Positions 23,963 through 30,148 of a stretch of DNA of 36,724 nt are shown one piece after another; position 1 is the stretch's first letter; each line of letters opens with the position of its first letter. The notes under the pieces were generated by a model. The model was not told where the DNA came from. It searched no databases and was given only the letters and a program-made list of their open reading frames with translations. The DNA is from a virus: the IMG/VR virus record IMGVR_UViG_3300005935_000054, positions 1 through 36,724 of that record, one strand, 5' to 3'. Both the position numbers and the translations under genes were made by a program.

Positions 23963-24382
23963 TTAATCTCTGTAGTTTAATCCTATTTTCTTTAATTCTT
24001 TGGTAAGTTCTTCTTCGGTAACTTGTTCTTTATTAGTTAAATCAAGCTTATCCGCAGCATATAACCCCAGTAATTTACACTTATTTTCAATGCACGCCCG
24101 TGCTTCTTTAATATTATTCCCAGTTACTGCCTTAACTTGAAGCTCTTCAAACTCAGAGAAGGCTTCAGTAAGTCCATAATTTAATTTTCTTGACTTATTA
24201 GCCCTTAAATTAACTATATACTTAATGCATTTAGCATTTTTTAACAATCGAGAACCTTGAGAATATGCAGAAGCTTTAGAATAGCCTGCATTGAGCGCAG
24301 CTTGTTCAATTGTAATTTTGTTTAAAATATACTCTTCACAAAATTTTCTTTGTTTTTCATTTATGTCTTTTGATTGATCCAT
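23963..24382 (-). CDS. terS: Terminase small subunit
   Basis: NEKQRKFCEEYILNKITIEQAALNAGYSKASAYSQGSRLLKN at the N-terminus (quoted here as segments NEKQRKFCEEY, AALNAGYSKASAY and GSRLLKN) is the helix-turn-helix of Terminase_2 family small subunits, which recognise the packaging site. The rest is an oligomerisation helix (ACIENKCKLLGLYAADKLDL). The start is placed at the ATG at 24382; the frame is open further upstream, but a TTTACA-17-TATAAT promoter overlaps that extension and puts the transcript start at this ATG. There is no good ribosome site, so the mRNA may be leaderless. Confidence 0.8.
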   Translation of the reverse strand: MDQSKDINEKQRKFCEEYILNKITIEQAALNAGYSKASAYSQGSRLLKNAKCIKYIVNLRANKSRKLNYGLTEAFSEFEELQVKAVTGNNIKEARACIENKCKLLGLYAADKLDLTNKEQVTEEELTKELKKIGLNYRD

Positions 24383-24388
24383 ACTTAT

Positions 24389-24417
24389 ATTATACTGTAT
24401 TTGTAACAAATTGTAAA
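24389..24417 (-). promoter_or_regulatory. terS promoter, TTTACA-17-TATAAT
   Basis: On the minus strand TTTACA is at 24417-24412 and TATAAT at 24394-24389, exactly 17 nt apart. Seven nt after the -10 is the A of the terS ATG. The spacer holds the small inverted repeat TTTGT-A-ACAAA (24400-24410). Confidence 0.75.
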
Positions 24418-24457
24418 TTAAACTTGAATAAATACAGCTTTTTATCAAGTAATCGTT

Positions 24458-24463
24458 TATAAT
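24458..24463 (+). promoter_or_regulatory. -10 element of the divergent plus-strand promoter
   Basis: TATAAT lies about 40 nt before the ATG at 24503. The matching -35 is poor, so an activator or extended contact may be required. The leader carries AGGAG and GGAGA, the second 8 nt before the start. Confidence 0.45.
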
Positions 24464-24502
24464 AAGAGTATGAATTAATACAGGAGCAAAGGAGACAAAA
24501 AA

Positions 24503-24865
24503 ATGACAAATACTTTAAAAATCGGCATCTGCGAAGGGCGTCATGAAATACCTGGTGTAACTAAATACATTTTTGGGCGAGAAATTGCCCCTGAACTCCT
24601 CATTAACCCTGAGGAGCTGGAGAAAATGGCAGAGAAAGCTCTGCTATCTATAGCAGAATATAGTTCTGCTATAGATAGCGCATGGAAAACATGCGCAAAA
24701 TCCTTTGCAGAGCGGATTAGTCTGCCCTGCATACATGTATATGCGACGGGTTTAACCGTCGCTTTGCTGGCAACATTGAATGCCCTGCGTGATGCAGGGT
24801 GTGAAGTCATAGTCATGCACTATGACCGCGAAAAAGGGGAATATTATCCTCAAAGGATAGCTTAA
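24503..24865 (+). CDS. Unknown 120-aa protein, coding DNA built of consecutive hairpins
   Basis: GGAG lies 8 nt before the ATG. Recognisable stretches are KIGICEGRHEIPGVTKYIFG at the start and HVYATGLTVALLATLNALRDAG then HYDREKGEYYPQ at the end. I recall similar unannotated proteins in gut bacteria and phages; the strand-TG-helix pattern faintly recalls Rossmann/CARF-like CRISPR accessory proteins (Csx16 style), which is a guess. GC is well above the neighbours. Nearly the whole gene consists of adjoining inverted repeats, the largest with 16-bp arms (24643-24658 and 24664-24679). The stop codon lies inside the terminator hairpin. Divergent from terS, it looks like an independent cargo gene (moron). 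Confidence 0.75.
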   Translation: MTNTLKIGICEGRHEIPGVTKYIFGREIAPELLINPEELEKMAEKALLSIAEYSSAIDSAWKTCAKSFAERISLPCIHVYATGLTVALLATLNALRDAGCEVIVMHYDREKGEYYPQRIA

Positions 24866-25265
24866 GCTATCCTTTTTTATTGTAGTAAATAAAAGAGGTA
24901 AAACAAAATGGAAAATAAAATAATAATAAAAACCCCATTTGGGGAAGTGGAAAAAATTGAGCGAGAAAGAATGTGCGGTCAGTATAGACCAAGCATGCAT
25001 ATTGAAACAGTCTACATGCTAGACGGGGTGGAATATGATGGTATTTATGCCCTGCTTTGTGCGGCTCTCGAAGCCTGCGCAACCAGCGAAGACTGCGAAA
25101 GGCTTCAAACAGCCTTTTATAAGGCTGAAAATAAAAGGCTGTTTGAAAATGCTCAATACCAAAAGCTTGTTGAGCACATAAAAGGTAGTTTTAAGCTGCC
25201 TAAAAGTTATCGAAATTCCGATAACAGCTTTGACGCTGTTAAAATAGTTAACGATGAAATTATCG
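24575..25265 (+). repeat. Array of about 25 adjoining inverted repeats across two genes
   Basis: Arms seen, in order: 24575/24587 (4 bp), 24596/24611 (6), 24629/24639 (6), 24643/24664 (16), 24678/24690 (7, GCGCATG), 24707/24721 (5), 24729/24740 (5), 24743/24756 (7, GCGACGG), 24783/24794 (6), 24806/24819 (8, GTCATAGT), 24855 terminator. In the next gene: 24933/24941 (4), 25010/25020 (5), 25063/25072 (4), 25070/25100 (7), 25104/25131 (17), 25150/25170 (7), 25183/25196 (6), 25206/25219 (7), 25222/25235 (7), 25238/25248 (5), 25251/25262 (5). Many share their last 2-3 nt with the next repeat. Loops are mostly 4-6 nt. Confidence 0.7.
24855..24878 (+). terminator. Intrinsic terminator
   Basis: GGATAGCTT (24855-24863) pairs with AAGCTATCC (24864-24872) as a perfect palindrome, followed by TTTTTT. 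It contains the stop codon of the upstream gene, and the downstream gene at 24908 has its own GAGGT ribosome site, so read-through would be needed for co-transcription. Confidence 0.75.
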
Positions 25266-25717
25266 TGTCGTATTACAATTGCGATACCGGTACATCGTCA
25301 ACTAGCAGAGGAAGAGAGGGCTTTGATGATGCCTTAAAACTCTTTCAGGCAATCGGCCGGGAAAACGCTGAAAATGTCCAAATTAAAAAAATTACAGAAA
25401 TTACAGAAATTGAAAAAGCTGAATTTGTTGAGTTAATAGACTCAACGTTGAAAACAAAAAAATTAATAAAATGGAATGTCCTTGATGAAGATGGACTGAA
25501 AGACAGAAGGGACGATGGAGAATTTCCACTGTACATAAAAAAAATTAATAATAAATATGTAAATTTGTTATTAAAACTATTGATAAAAAATAAGATTAAT
25601 AATTTTGTTTTAATCCCAATAGTTAAAACAGGGGAGTTTTGGTTAGCTACTCTGGCTAACGAGGATGATAATTTTGGAGAAAAATACAAAATTATCAAAA
25701 TGTTAAAATCTTTTTAA
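24908..25717 (+). CDS. Unknown 269-aa protein, mosaic composition
   Basis: AAGAGGTAAAACAAA precedes the ATG. The first 160 codons (to about 25380) continue the higher-GC, inverted-repeat-rich DNA of the upstream gene; residues 40-75 form an Ala/Cys-rich helix (YALLCAALEACATSEDCERL). After a short tandem repeat of TTACAGAAA (about 25391-25410) the base composition becomes AT-rich like the rest of the phage, and the protein becomes Lys/Ile/Asn-rich (LLLKLLIKNKINNFVLIPIV). Two further repeats (25427/25440 and 25642/25655) occur in this half. No domain recognised. It may be a fusion of an imported half with a resident gene. Confidence 0.65.
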   Translation: MENKIIIKTPFGEVEKIERERMCGQYRPSMHIETVYMLDGVEYDGIYALLCAALEACATSEDCERLQTAFYKAENKRLFENAQYQKLVEHIKGSFKLPKSYRNSDNSFDAVKIVNDEIIVSYYNCDTGTSSTSRGREGFDDALKLFQAIGRENAENVQIKKITEITEIEKAEFVELIDSTLKTKKLIKWNVLDEDGLKDRRDDGEFPLYIKKINNKYVNLLLKLLIKNKINNFVLIPIVKTGEFWLATLANEDDNFGEKYKIIKMLKSF

Positions 25718-25786
25718 TTTCTGTACATAATAAAGAACAATGCAAAGTATTAAATTAAACCCCTTATAAAACATATTAAATAGTAT

Positions 25787-25834
25787 AAAACCTATAATAA
25801 GAGGTTTTAAAAGATTGTAATAGATAGATTACAA
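25787..25834 (+). promoter_or_regulatory. Hairpin followed by TTGTAAT-type inverted repeat
   Basis: AAAACCT (25787-25793) pairs with AGGTTTT (25802-25808) and may act as a weak terminator for the gene at 24908. Next, TTGTAAT (25815-25821) and ATTACAA (25828-25834) form a 7-bp inverted repeat with a 6-bp spacer, a likely operator for the small-gene operon starting at 25877. The rest of 25718-25876 shows no gene. Confidence 0.45.
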
Positions 25835-25876
25835 AATAAGACTTAGAATGTAATAGAATAATAGGAGTAAATACAA

Positions 25877-26032
25877 ATGACTAAAAATTATGAAAAAAAG
25901 ACCTGGACAGTTGAAAGTGCTTTAGTTTGGTTTAAAATAGAATTTTCAGGTGAATGGACTCGATGTATAAGATGTAATGAATTACACAGAGCTGGCTGTG
26001 TATGCCCTAATTGTAATTTAGGGAGGGATTAA
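25877..26032 (+). CDS. Small zinc-ribbon protein, 51 aa
   Basis: ATAGGAG precedes the ATG. The C-terminal half has CIRCNELHRAGCVCPNCN, five cysteines in a CxxC...CxCPxC arrangement that should bind zinc. It is the first of eight closely spaced early genes on the plus strand. Function unknown. Confidence 0.65.
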   Translation: MTKNYEKKTWTVESALVWFKIEFSGEWTRCIRCNELHRAGCVCPNCNLGRD

Positions 26033-26034
26033 AT

Positions 26035-26205
26035 ATGAATTATCAACTTCCAGGATGTACAGAACTACAATTTGAAATGATGGGCGATATAGCAGTAAAT
26101 AAGTTTCTGGTTTTTGATATATGGAGTGAAGCAGAAAAGAATAAGAAACTTAAAAAGAGATGTAAGTGGGATATTATGTATAATAAAAAAAGGAAAATTA
26201 AATGA
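26035..26205 (+). CDS. Small protein, 56 aa
   Basis: GGGAGG lies 9 nt before the ATG, within the end of the previous gene. The protein has LPGCTELQFEMMGDIAVNKF and a Lys-rich end (NKKRKIK). Its stop overlaps the next start as ATGA. No family recognised. Confidence 0.6.
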   Translation: MNYQLPGCTELQFEMMGDIAVNKFLVFDIWSEAEKNKKLKKRCKWDIMYNKKRKIK

Positions 26206-26366
26206 CTTATCAAGATAGATTAAATGATATTAAAGAAGCCGCTAAAAATACTAGTAGTTTTGCATATAGTCCTTATGTTCAGTCCCTTTATTTTAAATTA
26301 CTGGTAGCGGTTGAAAAAAAGGACAAAATCCAGACTAAAAAGTTAATTAATAGAATGGGGTTTTAA
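26202..26366 (+). CDS. Small helical protein, 54 aa
   Basis: Starts by an ATGA overlap with AAAGGAAAA upstream. TYQDRLNDIKEAAKNTSSF and SLYFKLLVAVEKKDKIQTKK suggest two helices. Function unknown; early operon. Confidence 0.6.
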   Translation: MTYQDRLNDIKEAAKNTSSFAYSPYVQSLYFKLLVAVEKKDKIQTKKLINRMGF

Positions 26367-26368
26367 TA

Positions 26369-26512
26369 ATGAAAAATAAACACGGAGGCAAAAGGCTAAA
26401 CGCCGGAAGAAAACCAACAGGAAAAACCGGAACACAATATAATAGATATGTTAAACCTGAATGGATAGAGATACTAGACAAAGTATTAATTAAATTAAGA
26501 ATAGGAGAATGA
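26369..26512 (+). CDS. Small basic protein, 47 aa
   Basis: The text KHGGKRLNAGRKPTGKTGTQ followed by NRYVKPEWIEILDKVLIKLR belongs to a frequent phage or mobile-element type in which an RxGAGRKP-like basic start leads to a short helical part. It probably binds nucleic acid. It starts 2 nt after the previous stop. Confidence 0.65.
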   Translation: MKNKHGGKRLNAGRKPTGKTGTQYNRYVKPEWIEILDKVLIKLRIGE

Positions 26513-26513
26513 A

Positions 26514-26654
26514 ATGAAAAACAAAGAATTAAACAAAGAAAAAACAACTCAAAAGACTTTTCTGTATGAATATGAAAGAGACGACGGGACTATTTTTTAT
26601 GATGAAAGCCCAAGCAGATATGATGCTGAATATTTAGGAAAAGTTGAAGCTTAA
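26514..26654 (+). CDS. Small protein, 46 aa
   Basis: Preceded by AGGAGAATGAA within the end of the previous gene. It has a charged start and an aromatic-rich centre (FLYEYERDDGTIFYDESPSR). Unknown function. Confidence 0.55.
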   Translation: MKNKELNKEKTTQKTFLYEYERDDGTIFYDESPSRYDAEYLGKVEA

Positions 26655-26670
26655 TAAGGAGAATTAAACA

Positions 26671-26823
26671 ATGAAGAAAACTATTAGTAAATTAGAAGAA
26701 ATTAAACAAAAATGCGACAATATAATAGAAGTAGAATTCGGCTCTTTGCCTGAAAATACTAAGGATGAGCTGAAGGAAATTTCTTTCACGAGATTTGTTA
26801 ATAAATTATTAAAGGAGTGTTAA
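26671..26823 (+). CDS. Small helical protein, 50 aa
   Basis: AAGGAG lies 9 nt before the ATG. Helical and charged (KTISKLEEIKQKCDNIIEVE and TRFVNKLLKEC). Its last codons hold the AAGGAG site of the next gene, which begins directly after its stop. Unknown. Confidence 0.55.
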   Translation: MKKTISKLEEIKQKCDNIIEVEFGSLPENTKDELKEISFTRFVNKLLKEC

Positions 26824-27030
26824 ATGTCAGTAGAAAATGTTGTACAAATTCAAATAGTTGAAGACTTTGGTGACAAAATATCTGAATATGAAGCTGAGGT
26901 AAACGATTGGTTAAAAAGATTACAAGAAAGGGGAAAAGAAATAATATCAATAACCCCTAATATCGTCTTTATGAAAGAGTCTTTCGGTACTAGCCTACAT
27001 AGAGAATGTACAATTGTATATAAAGGATAA
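26824..27030 (+). CDS. Small protein, 68 aa
   Basis: VVQIQIVEDFGDKISEYEAEVNDWL, in part, then ERGKEIISITPNIVFMKESF: a beta-alpha-beta miniprotein of a kind common in early phage operons, possibly a sporulation-cycle-type fold. AAGGAG 6 nt before the ATG. Function unknown. Confidence 0.55.
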   Translation: MSVENVVQIQIVEDFGDKISEYEAEVNDWLKRLQERGKEIISITPNIVFMKESFGTSLHRECTIVYKG

Positions 27031-27034
27031 TGTC

Positions 27035-27352
27035 ATGATATCAATTAAAGAATTAGAAAATCAATTAGAACAATCCAATGATGCTATTGAACGGAAAGCA
27101 TTAAGAGAGCAGATCATTGAACTGGTAAATAAAGATAAAGTAACAATCTTAGGATATACTTTTAATCTTAATCGTCCTCATAAATGGACAGTTAAGCATC
27201 TCATGGAAAAAGTAAAAACTCAGGGTGATGTTTCAATTACATCCTGTTATAAGTTAACCAAAGAATCTAGTTTAAAGGATTTTATTAAAACAGCTCATTA
27301 CCTGGAGGATTATGCTAACGAGCACTGGAGGGATTGCGATACTAAACTATAA
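27035..27352 (+). CDS. Unknown protein, 105 aa
   Basis: The start is taken at ATG 27035, with AAAGGA 7 nt before it; an ATG at 27014 in the same frame lies within the preceding gene and lacks a site. The N-terminus is helical (KELENQLEQSNDAIERKALR) and the C-terminus alpha/beta (TSCYKLTKESSLKDFIKTAH). Last gene of the operon, followed by a large palindrome. Not recognised. Confidence 0.55.
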   Translation: MISIKELENQLEQSNDAIERKALREQIIELVNKDKVTILGYTFNLNRPHKWTVKHLMEKVKTQGDVSITSCYKLTKESSLKDFIKTAHYLEDYANEHWRDCDTKL

Positions 27353-27359
27353 GAAATTA

Positions 27360-27387
27360 TACAAGGGGGCATATATGCCCCCTTGTA
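27360..27387. terminator. 28-bp perfect palindrome between convergent genes
   Basis: TACAAGGGGGCATA (27360-27373) pairs with TATGCCCCCTTGTA (27374-27387). RNA would form a stable GC-rich hairpin in either direction. No T run follows, so it may end transcription with a factor or protect the 3' end of the plus operon. Confidence 0.6.
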
Positions 27388-27453
27388 ATAAATAATAGCA
27401 TATTATATTAAATTGTCAATGTGCGTATTAATATTATACTCCATTTTTACATC

Positions 27454-27486
27454 AAAAACCCCACCCGAGGAGAAAAAAGGTGAGGT
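27454..27486 (-). terminator. Intrinsic terminator of the minus operon
   Basis: In the minus direction ACCTCACC (27486-27479) pairs with GGTGGGGT (27465-27458, one wobble) and is followed by five Ts. It ends the VRR-NUC operon, about 27 nt after its stop. Confidence 0.65.
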
Positions 27487-27512
27487 ATTTATTAAATACG
27501 AAATTAATCGTA

Positions 27513-27836
27513 TTATTTTAATAATTCTATTAATCTGTCAACATTCTCCTTGAATACTTCAAAATCTCCCATGCTGACCGTACAACCTGCCTCTCTTAAT
27601 ATTTGATGTATTTTATCTTGACATTCAGCATGTTCCTTAACCTTGCCAGCTTTTACGTCTTTAGTTTCATGATAATAACTTAATTCAGGTACACATAAAT
27701 CAGGCATTCCTTTTTTATAACCAATCGGGAAGCCTCCCTGCTGTTTGGAGAATTTAACAGCAGGGATGGCATAAACAAAGAAGTTTAAAGCTTTAGCGTA
27801 TTCAACACATAATTTCTGTTGTTCTTTCTCTGACAT
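27513..27836 (-). CDS. VRR-NUC domain nuclease
   Basis: The 107-aa protein is one VRR-NUC domain: an N-terminal Glu helix (EKEQQKLCVEYAK), FPIGYKKGMPDLCVP with the metal-binding Asp, HETKDVKAG with the ExK pair, then CQDKIHQILREAGCTV with the usual Gln helix. Such single-domain phage enzymes cut branched DNA or act in recombination and repair. It is last in its operon, 1 nt after the previous gene. Confidence 0.8.
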   Translation of the reverse strand: MSEKEQQKLCVEYAKALNFFVYAIPAVKFSKQQGGFPIGYKKGMPDLCVPELSYYHETKDVKAGKVKEHAECQDKIHQILREAGCTVSMGDFEVFKENVDRLIELLK

Positions 27837-27837
27837 T

Positions 27838-28272
27838 TTATTTATCCTTAATGAATGCAGAAATAGCCATAGTTCTTACATCTTCCGAAGAAAAGAAAGC
27901 CGTATCCACTTTTGATCTAATATAATTGGCGTTGGCTATTAATCTATCAACAGATTCCATATTATAGGTCGTAGTTGTGCGTTGTGGTTTATTACTTGTT
28001 TTGTTTTGATTATTTTCCATTGAGTTGTATATCTCCTCAGAGGTTTCTTGTTCCTCTAGTTGATTAATATAATAACCCTTTCCTTTTATGTTTTTAACTA
28101 AATCAACACAATTACCAATAGGTAAGGACGCTAACCATTGATATTTTTCATCATCATTTTTTTTCTTTGTCTTATATTCTCCAATTTCTTCGGAAAAAAA
28201 AGTGTATTCTACACCATCTCCATACTGTTGATCTTGATAGTTTAGTTTTGATTTTAAAACTGCTTTGCTCAT
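27838..28272 (-). CDS. Unknown protein, 144 aa
   Basis: Segments include YGDGVEYTFFSEEIGEYKTK, GNCVDLVKNIKGKGYYINQL and a C-terminal helix with RLIANANYIRSKVD. The beta N-terminus and acidic Gln/Asn linker could suit a single-strand DNA-associated protein beside the nuclease, which is only an inference from context. AAGGAG precedes the ATG. Confidence 0.55.
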   Translation of the reverse strand: MSKAVLKSKLNYQDQQYGDGVEYTFFSEEIGEYKTKKKNDDEKYQWLASLPIGNCVDLVKNIKGKGYYINQLEEQETSEEIYNSMENNQNKTSNKPQRTTTTYNMESVDRLIANANYIRSKVDTAFFSSEDVRTMAISAFIKDK

Positions 28273-28296
28273 TTTTCATTCTCCTTTTTAAATAAT

Positions 28297-28731
28297 TTAC
28301 GCTGTGTATACAAATTCTGACTGTTGAACTTGTTTTTTGAGTAATGTTATAAACTTATTACGTTCTTTCTTAGTACAGGATATCCAGTTTGTGTCTAGCA
28401 ATAAGTCAAGAAGCATTTCGTGTATGGCTATACTAGTAGTCCCTTCATCTCGATATTTTAGATCTGCTGTAAAATGAGTTTCAAAATTTTGAATACGACA
28501 ATTGTTATCACCAAACTCAACAAGAGCACCTCTTTCACCAGTATTTCTAATTGCATCTAGCAACTTCACGAAGTTTTCAGGCTCTTCAAAATCTGGCAAT
28601 ATCTCTTCTGTTTCCATATACTTAAAATCTTTTTCGAAATCTAATAAAGATTTTTTTCCTTGAAATTCGCCATCAACAAAAATAACTGGCTCAATTCCTA
28701 ATAATTTACTCAATTCTTCTGATTTATTCAT
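28297..28731 (-). CDS. Unknown protein, 144 aa
   Basis: Acidic protein (DFEKDFKYMETEEILPDFEE) with a C-terminal helical part (TKKERNKFITLLKKQVQQ). AAGGAG precedes the ATG. Lies between a TPR-like gene and the nuclease-associated gene. No motif recognised. Confidence 0.55.
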   Translation of the reverse strand: MNKSEELSKLLGIEPVIFVDGEFQGKKSLLDFEKDFKYMETEEILPDFEEPENFVKLLDAIRNTGERGALVEFGDNNCRIQNFETHFTADLKYRDEGTTSIAIHEMLLDLLLDTNWISCTKKERNKFITLLKKQVQQSEFVYTA

Positions 28732-28746
28732 TTTTAATTCTCCTTA

Positions 28747-28941
28747 TTAATTCTCTGCTTTTTGCTCGTTCGCCATGATAAGTTTTATTGAACATTTATC
28801 TCTTTCATTATAAGCTTCTGCACAATCAGGGCAATATCGTATAACTTCAGAAAAATCCTCGTAAGCTTTTTCATATTTACCCATTCCCATGTAGCATTTG
28901 CCTCTACCAAGAAGTGCGTGTTTAGTTGTCCAATCTAACAT
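28747..28941 (-). CDS. Single-TPR-like small protein, 64 aa
   Basis: HALLGRGKCYMGMGKYEKAY followed by EDFSEVIRYCPDCAEAYNER fits one tetratricopeptide repeat plus the first helix of a second (Gly/Ala/Tyr and Pro at their usual places). TPRs bind other proteins. Such a short one is probably an adaptor or an inhibitor of a host TPR complex, which is speculation. GAGGAGAACGAATAA upstream is its ribosome site. Confidence 0.65.
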   Translation of the reverse strand: MLDWTTKHALLGRGKCYMGMGKYEKAYEDFSEVIRYCPDCAEAYNERDKCSIKLIMANEQKAEN

Positions 28942-29061
28942 TTATTCGTTCTCCTCTTGAAATAACTCTAAATCACCATTAAAGAAGTCAAATAAGTCTG
29001 CTTCTCGTTCTTTTTGTTCAAAATCTAAATTATTTAAATGCTGTTCTTGATAGTATTCCAT
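28942..29061 (-). CDS. Small acidic protein, 39 aa
   Basis: Very acidic and aromatic (LNNLDFEQKEREADLFDFFN). AAAGGAG precedes the ATG. Its end supplies the GAGGAG site of the next gene, whose ATG directly precedes its stop by overlap. A DNA-mimic role is conceivable given the charge, but nothing else supports it. Confidence 0.55.
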   Translation of the reverse strand: MEYYQEQHLNNLDFEQKEREADLFDFFNGDLELFQEENE

Positions 29062-29075
29062 TTTTCTCCTTTAAA

Positions 29076-29192
29076 TTAATCTTCTATTATTACTTCCTTT
29101 GCCTTCTTGGCAATATCATCTGCATCTCCAAGTGCTTTTATTCCATACCATTTTTCTAACCATGCCCTAAACTGAAATATTGTAATATTCAT
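29076..29192 (-). CDS. Small protein, 38 aa
   Basis: AAAGGAG precedes the ATG. NITIFQFRAWLEKWYGIKAL followed by a Lys/Asp helix. First gene of the operon running to 27513. Unknown function. Confidence 0.5.
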   Translation of the reverse strand: MNITIFQFRAWLEKWYGIKALGDADDIAKKAKEVIIED

Positions 29193-29401
29193 GTTTTTCT
29201 CCTTTAAATTAAATAAGTAACAAAAAGGTTTTAATTTTTACATTATAACTTCGGGATTGCTTACAATTGATGCTCACCGATACATTATAACAACCTTTTA
29301 CATAAAATCACATCCTTTCTTTTAAATTTTGCGCTCTTTTTTGTTTACTCTATTATTATATATTATATTTAATAGTTTTTAAAGTGTTTGTGAATAAAAC
29401 G
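29193..29401 (-). promoter_or_regulatory. Intergenic promoter region
   Basis: No gene seen. On the minus strand the sequence GTTATAATGT occurs twice (about 29245 and 29285), and an ATATAAT run lies near 29352-29366, so up to three -10 elements precede the small-gene operon. Their -35 elements are poor. No terminator is evident for the upstream NinB-like gene. Confidence 0.4.
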
Positions 29402-30148
29402 TTACAATTTTAAAATCCATTTTAAATAATTTAACCTACAATAAACCTCAAGATCAAACCCATAAATAGCTAATCCCGATAATATATCTTTACCGTTATG
29501 TAGCTCAGTATGATGTACATGACATAGTGGGATTGTAAACCAGTCTGGGGGTTTTTGTGATGTTCCTCCACTTCCACCTTTTCTTATATGATGGTAAACT
29601 ATATTTTCTCCAGATCCACAGTATAAGCACGTCTGTTTAGTTTGATGCCTTACATAATCTTTGTCAATTACTGGGAATTTATAGTTATCCAGTAAAGTAT
29701 AATAATTATCATCTATATGCAAAAGCCAACAGTTACGTAGTTCAGGTCTTAATATACATTCTGTTTCATTCTCGATAAAATCAATACATTTATTAATGAA
29801 TTCAGACAACTCTTGCTTTGTCATTTGGCTTATCGTCTTTTGGTATGTTATTATTTCACCGTTCGGTAGTTCTTTATATTGTGTCCCAATAATTTTATGA
29901 TATAAATAAATCTTAACATCATCAGTTGTCCATTTACAAGTTTTATATCCTTCATTAATAGCTTGCCCCTCTTCATTAAAATACCTTTCTAAATCTACAA
30001 GCAAACCACCCCAGATATAACCTAATTGTTTCTTTGTCTTAACTTGTTTAGGAATTTCATAATTAATATTTATTGGAAACTTTTCAATAACTGATAATTC
30101 ATATATAATTTGATTTAATTTTTCCTGATTAAATATTATATTATTCAT
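29402..30148 (-). CDS. NinB-like recombination protein fused to an HNH/Ref-like zinc nuclease domain
   Basis: Residues 30-150 resemble NinB/Orf-type recombination proteins (VKTKKQLGYIWGGLLVDLERYF and the KTISQMTKQELSEFINKCID region). The C-terminal part has CLYCGSGENIVYHHIRKGG, then PPDWFTIPLCHVHHTELH, which is the zinc-binding HNH arrangement of DUF968/YbcO/Ref-type nucleases. The two activities together suggest processing of recombination intermediates. It overlaps the upstream gene by 4 nt. Confidence 0.7.
   Translation of the reverse strand: MNNIIFNQEKLNQIIYELSVIEKFPININYEIPKQVKTKKQLGYIWGGLLVDLERYFNEEGQAINEGYKTCKWTTDDVKIYLYHKIIGTQYKELPNGEIITYQKTISQMTKQELSEFINKCIDFIENETECILRPELRNCWLLHIDDNYYTLLDNYKFPVIDKDYVRHQTKQTCLYCGSGENIVYHHIRKGGSGGTSQKPPDWFTIPLCHVHHTELHNGKDILSGLAIYGFDLEVYCRLNYLKWILKL

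Noticed and set aside
24541-25082. Minus-strand frames opposite the hairpin-rich genes
   Set aside because: Inverted repeats make both strands look alike; the minus frames have no ribosome site or promoter, while the plus frames have both.
24575-25265. CRISPR array or tandem repeat
   Set aside because: Each hairpin has a different sequence; there is no common repeat unit.
27360-27387. Insertion-sequence end or attachment site
   Set aside because: The palindrome lies between convergent operons without a transposase or target duplication; a transcription end is simpler.
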